Source: Bradysia coprophila (Eukaryota; Arthropoda; Insecta; Diptera; Sciaridae). Taken from it: a stretch of 64,000 bases of DNA. This document shows, piece by piece, positions 33,380-46,760 of this stretch. The stretch lies in the NCBI RefSeq assembly GCF_014529535.1, contig NW_023503941.1, positions 902,645 through 966,644 of the forward strand. The letters run 5' to 3'. The notes beneath the pieces were generated by a model. The model ran no database searches, was not told where the DNA came from, and worked only from the letters and a program-made list of their open reading frames with translations. The position numbers and the translations under genes are program-made. How positions within the stretch are numbered: the stretch's first letter is position 1; every line of letters begins with the position of its first letter.

Positions 33380-35641
33380 TGTTCACAGCTGACCTTATTT
33401 CCTGGCCTATTTCGCAACCAACAGTTGAACACTGATTCGAAATACCTATGTACTAAACTCCGACAATTTTTAATTATTTTTTCTTCTCTTCCGAATCTCA
33501 GTTTGTCTGCTGACTCCGGAATCTCCTTCGAGAAGTCTGCGTAAGTAAGAACTTGACTGTCCTTATTGATTTTATTCTTATTTCGAACGTTTAGTCGCTT
33601 TGAAAACTGAATGATGACATCAATCTTGGGCCTGGATAAACACATCAGAAACAAAATACTTGGATTTCACATTTAATTTGACTTTAATCGATCGTTTTGT
33701 AAAGAACAATTTTTTTTATGCAAATAAACGACGTTGATACATAATAGTTGCTCTTATACCTTTTTCGATGAAGGGAGATTTTCAAGTGTACGTACTGAAT
33801 GACATACGGCATCACTAGAATAACTATCGAATCTACTCGTCTAACGTGCATGGAAATAATGTTTTCTTCCCGGTAACCAAGTCAAAATTTCCCGGTATCC
33901 GATACTTTTGACAAAAATTTCCCGGTGAGTCGCAATTAACTTCCCGGTGGCACGAATATTATTTCCCAACCCCTTTCTTTTTTCTTTTTTGTGCAGATTG
34001 AAGTTTATCATTAGTTTTTACAATGCTAGAACCTTTTCGTGACTTTCTTCTGTATGAATTTTCACTCATCAATTTGTAGAACAGAATGTATGTAAGGATG
34101 CTAACTGCACGAGCCCTTCCTTTGATAAAACAGATATAAACTCATTGGAAAATTATCTTCTGTTCTAATCTGCCAGATATGTTGGGCATAACAATCGTTT
34201 GGAAAACCTTAATTTACTTAACTATAAGAAAAGAAAGAGCGGAGCGAGCGAAATTTTTTGAAGACTGTGTTTTGATGATGCAGAAATAGCGCCATTCTTT
34301 GAAACTGTACAAACTCAAAATTCTAAATGAAACTTTAATTTGAGTAAAAGCGCCGCAGGCGACGTTTTTAAATTCTTAGGTCTATGCACCCTATTAGGAA
34401 CTGTTTCACCAGAAGTAGTAACTCATCAAAAGTTTAGTTCGTTGAAGAGAATAATTCATCGGGATCGGGATAGTGACGAAAACTTCTTGATAAGCTCTTC
34501 CTGCTGATAAAGATTTCCCGATTAGTACTTCCCACTGATAGAATTCCCCTTGAGTTCCCCAATGTGTTCTTTCCATTGGTATAAACTTCTCGATAAGTTC
34601 TTCCCGCTAATAAAAACTTCCAGATGAGTACTTCCTGATGATAGAGACTTCCCGCTGAACACTGACAAGAAAAAAATTTCTCGCTGATAGACTTCCTGCT
34701 AACAGAAACTTCCCAATAAGTTCGTCCCCCGTCGGTAGAAACTTCTCGATAAGTTCTTCCGGCTGATAAAATTTTCCGGTGAGTTCTTCCCAGTGATAGC
34801 TGTTTCCGATTTCCCGGTGACAGCTATTTCCTGGTTAGTTATGAATTCTTCATGCTTAATTGATATTTCCCGGTGAGTACTTCCCGCTGATAGATATTTC
34901 TCAGTGAGGTCTAATTTTTACAGTAAAAAAAAACGCCTTCGGCGAAGGCTAACTTTCCCGGTATCCAATTTTTTGCCCCGACGATCTCCCGGTATCTAGG
35001 ATACCAGGATACCGCATTATTTCCATGCAGGTCGTCTAACTTCAATATAAAAATTTCACCTGATCATAAAAGCTGAACTATTTCGAGTGATGTTACCTTG
35101 TTTCTAAGGAGAAGCGTAATTTATGAGTTCTAGGTATAGGTAGGAGCATTCAGGTATAGTGGAATCAAATTCTGTTCTCATCAAAAACTAAATACAGTAG
35201 AAACCAAAAAAGAAAAAACTTAATGGAAACGAACGTAGTCAGTGAGTTCTAGGATTGGAAGTAGTGTGGAACATTCAGGTTTTAAAGCAATTGTAGGTTT
35301 TACTTACTAACAAATATAGTGACACTTCGACCACATTGTAGGCATAAAAATCCGGTTTATAGAATATGGAAAACTTGACACAAAAAAAATGCACTTTTGC
35401 CATGTCAATAAAATATGCTTCAATTTGGCCAGTAAAATTGGGGTCAAAATTAGTGGTTTATTGTGTCACTTTTTTCGGGAATCCCGAACAGCTGGGGCAA
35501 TTTTCCAGTCCCAGTAGCACATTCTTCCATAAAATGTTGGCAATGAATCAGACTTTCGAACGAGCCAAAGTCCATTAGAAGAGTCTACATCAACTAATAT
35601 ACATCGAAGCGTTTGCTGAAACAGTATTTTCAATTAAGAAA
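33380..35641. other. Unrecognised stretch with degenerate TTCCCGGT-type repeats
   Basis: 34440-35030 is full of short degenerate repeats of the form ACTTCCCGnTGATAGA / TTCCCGGTGAGTACTTCCC, an irregular minisatellite with units of about 25-35 bp. A minus-strand frame at 33322-33654 (110 codons) overlaps the MITE and has no family resemblance. No gene recognised. Confidence 0.5.
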
Positions 35642-35645
35642 TTAA

Positions 35646-36540
35646 GAGGAATCTACACATGGCTAAATTGTTGCCTACATTTCGGGGCAAAATTATTATT
35701 ATTTTGATGATAATTTTGGACTCGCATTCTTTTTGGAAAAAGTATGACTATCGTTTGGTGTTAAAATGTGTTAGCTTTCAGTTAAAATGTAAGAATGTGA
35801 GTACGGCCGTGCCGATTTTGTTTGATTTTAGTTTGGTTTGTTTTTGTGCTTTTCTTGTTTTGTTTCGCTTTTCTTGCAACGAGTTGGGGTTGCTTCTAAA
35901 GTTGCGTTCTATTTTAATCTCAAGTTTTACATTGAAAAATGGCAATTATTTCCACGTAAATCATTCACATTGTGTGATGCTTGTTCAACTGAATGATATA
36001 CTGCTGTCTCCGGAAGGACTCAACGGAAACGACTGATGAAAACTAGCCCACTCTAGTTTTGTGACCGCCGTTGAGTTTCGAGGTCGAAACAGCCCGCTTC
36101 TTTGTATGCATTGCTTAACGCATTCCATTGGAGGTAAGAGAATCAAATTCTCTGTTTGTTTTTGTTGCTTTTGTTTTAGCAATTTATCTTAGGCATTCCA
36201 GATGGGGGTATTTTTAGTGATTCCAATCGCTCTGAATAAGAGCGCAACGATTTGAAATTGCACAGGATCTTCAATCAAAAATAAACTTGAAGCAATTTTG
36301 TTTTATTATCTCAATGCGGTGTCCCCAATAAATTTGAAAAGGAGTGTGCGTTTTGGTTGTGTACAATAAATTTTGTGAAAGGAAGGATTGTTTAGGTTTT
36401 CTGCTCATTAGTCTGATAGCTTCGCGCTGTGTGTTAGCTCTAGTGTTGCTTTTAGTCCGTTGCCAGTTTGTAACGTTAAAAATCCAGCGCTGATTTAGAT
36501 AGCGGTATCCTCAAGCAATGTAGCCATGTGTAGATTCCTC
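35646..36540. mobile_element. TTAA-flanked element with 125-codon frame
   Basis: Ends GAGGAATCTACACATGGCTA / TAGCCATGTGTAGATTCCTC (the latter at 36521-36540) are inverted repeats flanked by TTAA (35642-35645, 36541-36544). TTAA targets are typical of piggyBac and Kolobok. The interior holds one plus-strand frame (35659-36036, 125 codons) that starts inside the terminal repeat and is rich in hydrophobic residues; not recognisable as transposase. Confidence 0.75.
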
Positions 36541-36649
36541 TTAAAACACCTGATCCAATCAGCTGAGGTATTGAAGTTTTTGATTTTACACTAAACCGGT
36601 TATTTTACCGGTAATTTCGAACAAAATTACGTAAAATTTGTGGTCCCAA

Positions 36650-38560
36650 CATGAAATACGAAATATTTATTGGTCTATGTGTTTGCCCTCTTAATTAATT
36701 AAGAAGGCAAATTGAACTATCAAAAGCAAAAAAGTGTCAACGCATACTTGGATTGGTGTAAAATTATACGAATTATACAAACTGATGTTGGGACCACAAC
36801 ATTTCATGTCGTACAAACCCCTCTGGGTAAATATAATCCCAACAAAAATCTCTTCGAGAAAAGTGTGACGCAGTCTTTGAAGTACAACTTCTAAAATGAA
36901 TGATATCGCTAGAGTTGACGCTTTCAGCTTCGTTACGCAAAAATTAAATTTTACACCCAATTTTAGTTCAAACAAGCTGGCTTAGTTTTTCTCATCATCT
37001 GCCAAATAATTTTTACCAAAAAAAATTTGACTGGAAACAACCAAAATTTTACCAAAAAAATCTGCGTCGCATGTGGCAGATAAATTTTCTTGCTGGTCTG
37101 TTCCTGAACATTTGCCACTTTGCGACGCAGATTTTTTTGGTAAAATTTTGGTTGTTTCCAGTCAAATTTTTTTTGGTAAAAATTATTTGGCAGATGATGA
37201 GAAAACCTAAGCCAGCTTGTTTGAACTAAAATTGGGTGTAAAATTTAATTTTTGCGATATCATTCATTTTAGAAATTGTACTTCAAAGACTGCGTCACAC
37301 TTTTCTCGAAGAGATTTTTGTTGGGATATCAGTCGTTTTAGAAGTTTTAGAACACTGCTTTTTATAACAGTTTATAACAGAAATTCGGAAATTTGGCGAA
37401 ATTTGAAATTCGAAAATTTGACGAAAATCGAAAATTTGACGAAATTTGAAAATTTGACGAAATTCGAAAATTTGACGAAATTCGAAAATTTGACGAAATT
37501 CGAAATTTGACGAAAATCGAAAATTTGACGAAAATCGAAAATTTGACGAAGAAAGTAATTCTCTATCTGCCACCATTCAAGAAATATCTCCAAAACCCCA
37601 ATTGACCCACCCATTTCCAACTTTCGACATTTTTCACAAATGCCCTTCTTTTCTACTCGTAAAACTCTGAGACTTTGCCGAAGAAAGTAACTCTCTATCT
37701 GCCACCATTCAAGAAATACCTCTAAAAACATAATTGACCCACACATTTCCAACTTTCGACATTTTTCACATATGCCCCTCTGTTCTACTCGTAAAACTCT
37801 GAGACTTTGCCGAAGAAAGTAATTCTCTATCTCTCATAACCCAAAAAAATATTAGTCCTTTCATCCTACGCTCGAGTAGCTCAAAATTTGGTCACTCCAA
37901 TCACTCTAGCTCAAACGAATCTGCCCCGATTTTTTTAAATATTTTTTTGTTCGAATACCTTTCATTTGATGGGTCGCACGCCTCTGTAGGTTTCAATACA
38001 GCTAAGCTACAGCCGAAAACGCGTTCCCGACCCTCGAAAACCACACTCAGAAACCACTTCGAGGCCAATAAAACAAAATTCTGGTTTTTCCTGGGGTAAT
38101 GGCGTATCACATTTTCATTTTTATGCCTACCCTGAGGTTCCTGCAAAATTTCATGGAGATTGGCTGACTAGTTTCCGAGATCGACCGTCGATAGAGAGAC
38201 AGATAGATAGACAGATAGATAGACAGATAGATAGATAGATCTAGAGTAAGTTGAAAGATTTTGATTGTTTGGAAAACGTTAATTTGGTGCATTTTCTATC
38301 AAAATGACCAACTTCAAAACGATGTATCTCCGGCAATTTTAAAGTTACATAGTCGAGTGATAGCTCGTTTTGCTCGTATTTGAAGCGCGAATAAGATAGA
38401 ATAGGATTTGTGGTGATACAGGCCAAAGGAAAGAAACTTAAATTCTCGCCTATATATAGTTGCCGCGTCTCAAAAAAATTTCTTCGTTCTTTTTTTGGAA
38501 GTTAGACTGCGTCAAGTCCTCCGCTATCGCTCCGGACATGATTACTCTAAGTTCGCGATA
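36650..38560 (-). mobile_element. Family I foldback, fuller copy
   Basis: 36780-37350 is a foldback with arms around 37090 (ACCAAAAAAATCTGCGTCGC and its inverse). It is followed by a (AAATTTGACG AAATTCG)n minisatellite (37385-37555), then two to three tandem copies of a ~125-bp unit (GCCGAAGAAAGTAACTCTC, CTGCCACCATTCAAGAAAT), (GATA)n at about 38165-38240, and an end CGCTCCGGACATGATTACTC. The 26.9 kb copy is the inverted counterpart. Confidence 0.7.
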
Positions 38561-39361
38561 CTCATAAACAAAACTTTGACCCCTTACCCTTCTATCATAT
38601 CCCATTGTCAAATTTTTGCTCGATCACGTGTAACCTAGACCTCGACATATAAGAACCTGGACTAACCATAGTTATACTATGAAGTTAACCAAAAGTACCG
38701 GTTGTATTCAGGTATCCATCGGTTCTTCAGAAAAAAACGGTTCACAAGAATCATAGTGGATGGCATTCGATTGTTTGTAACAAATCGTTCGCAATATTAT
38801 GCTCATAGCTGATAGATTAACTACTTTGTTGTAGATCAATTCCTCGAATTTTTCAAAAAACTATTTCAAGAAAATTCGAGAAAACATTTTCTCCACAACC
38901 GGCCCTGATAATATTAATTCGATCGATATTTACCTTACCAACTGAAACAACATTGCAAATCTGTAAGCTTGACCTACTTAGTACTATCAAGTTGATAGCG
39001 TACTAATTGAATCCCATTTTGTTTTACGACAATGACAATACCTTATTTTAAGACGAAACGACGCAACGTTAAATTATAGCCTAAATTTGTGCGAAAAAAT
39101 AATATTTTTTCGATGATAACTTCGTATCCGGGGCTTTTATTTAAAAAAAAAAAAAAACGGGACCATCGTTTCGTCTGAAGATGTGTTGGCTGTCATTAAC
39201 AATAATATTAATGTTTGCGGTGATGTAGCCTTCTGTAAGAAAACTCAGAAATTTTGTCAATTTTCGTGAAGTAGGTTACACCACCACAAACATTTATCAT
39301 TGTTACTCAAAGCCAATGCACTTTTTGACACAATTTTTTAGAAAGGACGCGGATGCGAAGT
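38561..39361. other. Intergenic, nothing recognised
   Basis: AT-rich sequence without a convincing frame or delimited repeat. Confidence 0.5.
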
Positions 39362-40620
39362 TATGGTGAGGCGACATAACTGCACGGTCAATATCGTCAG
39401 TAACGATATTATCGTTTTTTAGACGATAGTATCGTCTAAAAAACGATAGTATCGTTTTTTGGACGATAGTATCGTTTTTTGGACGATAGTATCGTTTTTT
39501 GGACGATAGTATCGTCTAAAAAACGATAATATCGTCTAAAAAAAATTCATACAGGACGATAATATCGTCTAAAATTATAAATTTTAAAATATTTTCAGGA
39601 CGATATTATCGTTCTCTTGACGATATTATCGTTTAAAAAAACGATAATATCGTTTTTAAACGATAATATCGTTTTTTTGGACGATACTATCGTTTTTTTG
39701 ATGATACTATCGTCTAAAAAACGATATTATCGTTCAAAAAACGATAATATCGTATTTTTGACGATAATATCGTCCTGGATGAAAATATCGTTTTTAATTT
39801 AATTTAAAATAAAAATTCTAGACGATAATATCGTCCTGGGCGATATTATCGTTCTGGATGGTTGTTGAAGACGAAACACAAAATCTTGTAGGTTTATAGA
39901 CGGCAAATATATATTAAAAATTGATTCATTTGGTTCCGTAAATTTAAATTTTATACAGAAAAATTACACAGACTAATTATGAGACGATGCGAGAAAAAAA
40001 AATTAACTCCTAAGTTCCGACACCGTTCCGGCGCCCGGCTCGCATTGCGGCCCTCCGCTTCGCTCCGGGGCAATGGGCCGGATCGCTCGGCGTGTTAAAA
40101 CGCTTTTTATGTACAATCAAAGTTGGTATTCATTTCGTAAAAAGATGAATTATTTAGGGACGAACTAAACGCCTTTTTTAAACACTGATGTGTAGGTGAT
40201 TTCCTCTGACAATTGTTTTTTGATATTTTGGAAGAGAATTCGGTTCTTGCTGCACCTCTGAGTAAAATTGAGTCCTGGACAATATTACCACCCAAAACTA
40301 AACGATAATATCGTCCTGGGCGATATTATCGTTTTTTTAAACGATAGTATCGTGCTGGACGATATTATCATTTAAGAAAACGATAATATCGCCCAGGACG
40401 ATATTATCGTTTTGGACGATATTATCGTACTGAAAACGAAAATATCCATTAGATTTTCTAGAACGGTAATATCGTCCAGAAAACGATAGTATCGTTTTCT
40501 GAACGATAATATCGTCCAGAAAACGATACTATCGTCCAGACAATATTTTAGAATTTTCCAATTTAGACGATATTATCGTCCTGGATGAAAATTTTTTGGG
40601 CGATAATATCGTTTTTTTGG
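39362..40620. mobile_element. Family C element 2: array of ACGATANTATCGT palindromes
   Basis: Left border GGTGAGGCGACATAACTGCA...CGGTCAATATCGTC as in element 1. Array blocks at about 39400-39850 and 40300-40620 contain the same 13-mer with all four central bases. The core 39850-40305 is nearly identical to 17535-17985. The right end breaks off at 40620 without the terminal repeat, so the copy is truncated. Confidence 0.85.
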
Positions 40621-40667
40621 ATTTTTTGATTTTCGCAAAAATTTAGCGTTGTGTTGATTCGTCTTAA

Positions 40668-41076
40668 GAGGCACCGGTACTTTGCCGAAAAGCATACATT
40701 AGGGCTATTTTTAAATACTGGATTTTAGTTTACTTTTGATGATATCTTTCCACCAGAATCCCTTTTCAAAAATGTACGACCGCAATTCCGACCACGAATG
40801 TGTTAGCTTTCAACAGAAAATAGATTTGGTTGTAGCAATTTGACCAGCTCTGAGAACAATGAGCAGTTTATGAAAATTTCATCAAACTGCTCACTTTCCT
40901 CCGAGTTGATCAAAACGACTACAACCAAAACTAATTTTTATTTAAAGCTAACAGATTCGTGGTCGGAATTGCGGTCGTACATTTTTCAAAAAGGATTCTG
41001 ATGAAATAATATTAACAAAATTGAAATATCAAACACGCAAATGTAGGCTACAATTGTAGCTAAGTGCCGGTGCCTC
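40668..41076. mobile_element. TTAA-flanked MITE abutting the protease promoter
   Basis: 409 bp, ends GAGGCACCGGTACTT / AAGTGCCGGTGCCTC, flanked by TTAA (40664-40667, 41077-41080). Arms also pair internally (ATTCGTGGTCGGAATTGCGG and its inverse). Its right end is 12 bp upstream of the TATA box of the protease gene. The same class of end (GAGG...CCTC with TTAA) is seen at 35646-36540. Confidence 0.85.
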
Positions 41077-41088
41077 TTAAAGGAAATT

Positions 41089-41096
41089 TATATAAA
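41089..41096 (+). promoter_or_regulatory. TATA box of the protease gene
   Basis: TATATAAA, 48 bp before the start codon at 41144, leaves a leader of roughly 20-25 nt, typical of highly expressed digestive enzyme genes. Confidence 0.6.
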
Positions 41097-41143
41097 ATCA
41101 ATGAGATCAATGGGACCATTTCACAATCGAATTTCAAGCAGAA

Positions 41144-42161
<1,018 letters not shown>

Positions 42162-42184
42162 GTGATGTGATTTGGTGTGGACTA

Positions 42185-42190
42185 AATAAA
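42185..42190 (+). terminator. Poly(A) signal AATAAA of the protease
   Basis: 24 bp after the stop codon, in the 120-bp gap shared with the convergent lipase gene. Confidence 0.65.
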
Positions 42191-42281
42191 AGAAAATTTT
42201 AAGCGAAATCGGCAGCAATGTTAAGGTTTCAGAACTATTTCATTAACAAAATTTATCGTCAGCCATAGTGGAGGTGTAACT

Positions 42282-43727
42282 TTATCTTGGTCCTTGGGCA
42301 AAAGGATACTCCGCATGTGTATGCAGCAGATAGACACTACCGATAATACCAGCCCCATCCATTATCGGCTCGCCTGAAAATCGAGTTTGTGTAACGATTC
42401 CCTTTCTGTTGATCTCATTTAAAATTTACCTCCCATACGCCTGCTTGCACCACTAACAACACAATTCCTTTGTCGGATGTCGTCAAGATTTCTGCATCTT
42501 ATTGCTCCGAACACATTAGCTGGATTTATCGAAGCCGACAAAAAATGACTGGGTAGACTGTGTCCACAATTACCAACCAGATCTTCCCCGCAACCGGGCT
42601 GTTGGAATCCTATAAAAATCTTCTTTTTTTCATGCGCCAACATTCGTCTTCGTCAGAATTATTTACCCCAATTAGGATAAAAATTGGCATGACCAACGGG
42701 ATGTTCAAATCCTAATCGTCCACCGTCGGTTACAATACTTTCGACATAGTCAGCGTCTGTGAATTGATAAGTTTTACTATTTAAGATACTCTGACGACAA
42801 GAAATTTTGTAACGTTTTTCGATCTGCCCTCGTTTCATATTTTTATTAAGGGGAACCATCGATGAGTGTCGAAAAGTCCAAGCTTTTTTTTACCTGTATG
42901 ATGCATTCGATCAGCTGGTTGATCAAGAGAAAACAAAGGGCCAGCTGGATCAAGACCAACGACTGCATGGACACGTCCTCGACTAGTTCTTTTTCCGGCA
43001 GCTCCAGCAACATGCGCACCTTAATTAGATCATTGAATTAAACAAACGGTAAACCTCAATCGAAATGTTCCGGCCAACCCAAGCTAGATCCAATTACTGT
43101 AATGGCTGAAAACGGTACCCCATTCACATTGATCCAATCAATGAATTGAGCGACCACTGCTCCAACTTCATTGACCCGATTGCGTGCCGTTATGTAATTG
43201 AGAGTATTCGATCCTGCACCCCAATCAACAATAAAAATATTAAAATCTGCTCGAGCTAACAAAGCTTGTCTGATGTTTGAACCCATGTTCGGACCACCGG
43301 TTCCCCATCCATGACAATGGAAACGAGTTTGAAGTGTAGGACTGAAATTGCTCGAAGCAAGTTGTGCATTGTTATGGATTTGAATTATTTGTCCTGCGTT
43401 CGGATTCGATCTAGTCCACAGACGAAAGATCATATCGTTGATGGCGACAAACGATGGTTCGATCACCATAATATCATCGTTTTTGATATCAACCAGGTGA
43501 AGTTTACCATCAGAGTCTGGCACCAATTGCCAGTCTTCTTCCTTCGATTCTAGTGACACATTGACCTTAAATTCCTTCTCGATATCTTGATCATGATCAG
43601 AATGGATTGGAATTGGCGTAACTAAAAATGTAAATTGTTACCGCCACAATTTGGTTTGTCACTTTCTTTGTTCTTTCTCACCGCCAGCTCCTAATAACAC
43701 AAACAATATAACGAAGGAAAGATACAT
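42282..43727 (-). CDS. Secreted pancreatic-lipase-family enzyme (insect neutral lipase / phospholipase A1 type)
   Basis: Minus-strand exons 43727-43682, 43621-43079, 43019-42894, 42756-42667, 42609-42430, 42373-42282 give 358 residues. Every intron is phase 1 and all joints fit. It starts with a signal peptide (MYLSFVILFVLLGAG), then the lipase fold: TRFHCHGWGTGG, FIVDWGAGS, the nucleophile elbow GSSLGAHVAG (Ser 195), VGLDPAGPLF (Asp 220), HTDADYVESIVTDGG, GHANFYPNWG, and CGHS (His 285). The triad is therefore intact. The elbow reads G-S-S-L-G where the family usually has G-H-S-L-G. The short lid and beta-9 regions favour the insect neutral lipase/PLA1 group, but substrate cannot be read from sequence. 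Likely a digestive enzyme. TATA box at 43762-43769. Confidence 0.92.
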
Positions 43728-43761
43728 TTTATTGATGAGTATTTACATTTAATCGCGCACC

Positions 43762-43769
43762 TATTTATA
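43762..43769 (-). promoter_or_regulatory. TATA box of the lipase gene
   Basis: On the minus strand TATAAATA lies 35 bp before the start codon at 43727, implying an almost leaderless mRNA (about 5-10 nt). Confidence 0.6.
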
Positions 43770-43958
43770 ACAGAGATTTGGTCTTATCTTCAAAAGGAAT
43801 TATCAGTTTTTTTATGCCTACCAATATTGTCTCAAATTGTACGAAACTAAACAATCGCAGCGTCTCTATTGTTTGTACTACCGTAAACTCTGCGTACCTT
43901 ATCAAGTATCACGTACTTGTCTAATATCATAGTGAAGGTCCAAACTGATTTTTTTGTG

Positions 43959-45012
43959 CATTTGATGATAAAGGCGTGAAAATTGCACCATCGATACAGA
44001 TTGAAATTCTGAGCATTTTTGGATAGATACCCCAAAATTTCCGCCCCATATGCTCCCCTGACCCCCCTTCAAAGTTTTCGATGTAGAGGTAACTTTGATG
44101 AATTTCTGTGAAGCGAATATTGAAGCCACATATGCCATATGGGGCTCAAATGAAAGCTAAACGTTCAAAGTTTTTTTAGTTGAAAAAAATTTCACAAATT
44201 TTCCCTTCTTTCCACAGTTTTTCCGATTTTCCGAAAAATTGAAACTTTAAATTTAAGGTCATACTTTTTTCATCAACAGGTGGAGTGTTTGGTATCATTT
44301 GAAAGCTGAGGGTCACAGCTTTGCGATACAAGTAATTTTTTGGATGTCTGAGTCCATTATAGGTGTTGTAGTGCTGGGCAAAGTTCGCCAACTGTGGGAA
44401 ATTCGCGTATTTTAGCAGATTTCGAGGTCTAAATAATTTTTTTTAAATCGAAAAAGTGGTTTTATTTTGTTTTTAGATCATTCTAAGCAAACTCACCAAA
44501 AATCAGATTAAAAATCGAAGAAGAAAAAAATTGGCGGAAAAAAATTGCCATGCAAAAGGGTCAAAACTTTTGATGAAAATTGAACATGGTTGCTCCATGT
44601 GCGAAAATCGAAATATGGTTTGTATGGGAAAAAGTCTGGAATTTCGATTGTAAACAATAATATCAAGAAAAAAAAAACTTTTAGAACAAATTTAAAAAAT
44701 CCTTCAACTTTAACCTTAAATTTAAAATTTCAATTTTTCGGAAAATCGGAAAAACTGTGTGAATGACGGAAAAGTTGGGAAATTTTTTTCAACTAAAAAT
44801 TTTTTGAACGTTTAGCTTTCATTTGAGCCCCATATGGCATATGTGGCTTTAATATTCGCTTCACAGAAATTCATCAAAGTTACCTCTACATCGAAAACTT
44901 TGAAGGGGGTCAGGGGAGCATATGGAGCGGAAATTTTCGGGTACCAACCCAAAAATGCTCAGAATTTCAATCTGTATCGATGGTGCAATTTTCACGCCTT
45001 TATCATCAAATG
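43959..45012. mobile_element. Long-armed foldback (family J), copy 2
   Basis: Ends CATTTGATGATAAAGG / CCTTTATCATCAAATG; arms of about 290 bp with AAGTTTTCGATGTAGAGGTA and GCCACATATGCCATATG(GGGC). Shares the TAGAGGTA...TTTGATGAATT arm motif with the 21775-23243 foldback, so both belong to one diverged family. The spacer (about 44260-44690) is AT-rich and unrecognised. Confidence 0.8.
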
Positions 45013-46760
45013 CAGAATAAAATGACCTTTTGTATGAAGAATCTTTCGACCAATCAAAAACACATTGGTCCTCAGATATTTTAGTGATTGTTATGTACCA
45101 TTTGATAACTGGCACCACTCTCAGGGAACAACTTTGGGACAAACAAACCTCAGCTGACGACCCATCAGGCTTTGTTTGATCGACAAAAACGCGCAATTCG
45201 GGCCTTCCCTAATAGAGAATCCCTATTCACACCCTTTCACCTGACAAATGACCTGAAAAATGGTTCTGTTCGGAACCTTATTCATTGTAACTTTTTCTGT
45301 TACCTACAAGCATTTTCATATGCTTTCATTGTCACAGTGCCTTCACCTAAATCTAAAGATGAATGTTCATCTGCAAAAAAGAACCAAAATAGAATAAAAA
45401 TTAGCAAAACTGCCTAACAGTTGAACGAAAACCGAACAGATGGTCAACATTAAAATTCTCAAATTAATATTTTCGTCATCATTTTCAAAGCATCGAGGTA
45501 TATTACCTCTGTCTCTATTATCCCATTATTTATATTATACGAAAAACGTGTGCCAATTGTATTTATATGTTGTCTCTAAAAATTCTTCTCAGTAAAAAAT
45601 AAAGAAAAGATGAGAAAAAAAAAAACTATTTTCGGGATATTAGCTAAAATGTACTAAAACATTTTCGTTGGCTTACCTACCGTTTTCAATAAGTTTGTCT
45701 TTTTCAAAAACATTTTGAATTTCTTGGGTGAATTTATTTATTTATTTATCGTGGTCGCGCATGACATTGTTGGTTTTTAATGTTGCAACATTTTAACGAA
45801 TCGGGAAAAGGACGACTCAAGTCATGCATATTAAATTTTTAATGGTCTCTTTGTGTGCTTAACAACTATAAATCTATCGTAAACCGAATACTTGTACAAT
45901 GTAGCGATACCGAACAAAGGAAACCAAATTAGTTTAATTGCGAAAGCTGGTTTCGAAACCTTGGTAACTTCAGCAGATTGCGGTCCTAAAGGTCCCCAGG
46001 CAGTCAAAAAAAAGCATTCCGCTTTGTCCGATCCTCTTTCTTATTGTTAAAAACGATCTGTCGAGTAAACGGAGGCAACGCGGCATGCTTTTCTTCACTG
46101 CGATTGCAGCTTAAAGCTTGATTTCCACTTACAAAAAACACCACTCCGCTTTACATCCATTTAGCTAAACCACGAATCTTTTCTTTTGTTTAAAGTGTAA
46201 ACGGAGTAAAAACTGAGTGCATTTTCGTAAGTGGAAATCAAGATTTTGGCTTGATTTCATAGCAATATAAAAGTGACAGATGTAAAGTTTTTCTTTTGTT
46301 CAAAAGTCAAAGAAGCAAAGAAAAATTTTGCATCTGTCAGATCTGTCACTTTTACATTGCTAAAAAAAATTAGAGTATTAAGCACACAAACTCTTAAGTC
46401 CTAGTTACTTCGCGGGTAAAAAATGTTTCCTATCGCTTTTGAGTAAAAAATAATAATTTGACGTTTTTGACGTCATTTTTTCTTGAGAACGTCAGCATGT
46501 AAAATCGTCATTATGTGTAAGGTGCAAAAACAGCTATTTTCAAAATTCGAACAGCGAAAAATAGTTTTATTCTGACAAATTACCAGTTTTGCGCACAAGC
46601 TGTGAATATAGGTATACGAGCCAAAGAGTAGTTTCGAAATGTGTGGATACATTTACACTTTTTAATACATTCCTAACTTATGCTAAACTTAACATTTATG
46701 GAGAGTGATTTCACTACGTAGAAAATCAGAACATCGACGCAAACTACCCGTGCTTTTAGG
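45013..46760. other. Intergenic, one diverged Harbinger-like foldback, otherwise unrecognised
   Basis: 46117-46242 pairs CTTGATTTCCACTTAC with GTAAGTGGAAATCAAG, resembling the ends at 6601-6805. A frame at 45172-45417 has no family likeness. The remainder is AT-rich. Confidence 0.5.

Noticed and set aside
33322..33654. 110-codon minus-strand frame
   Set aside because: Its 3' part lies in a foldback MITE and it shows no recognisable domain; single uninterrupted frames of this length occur by chance here.
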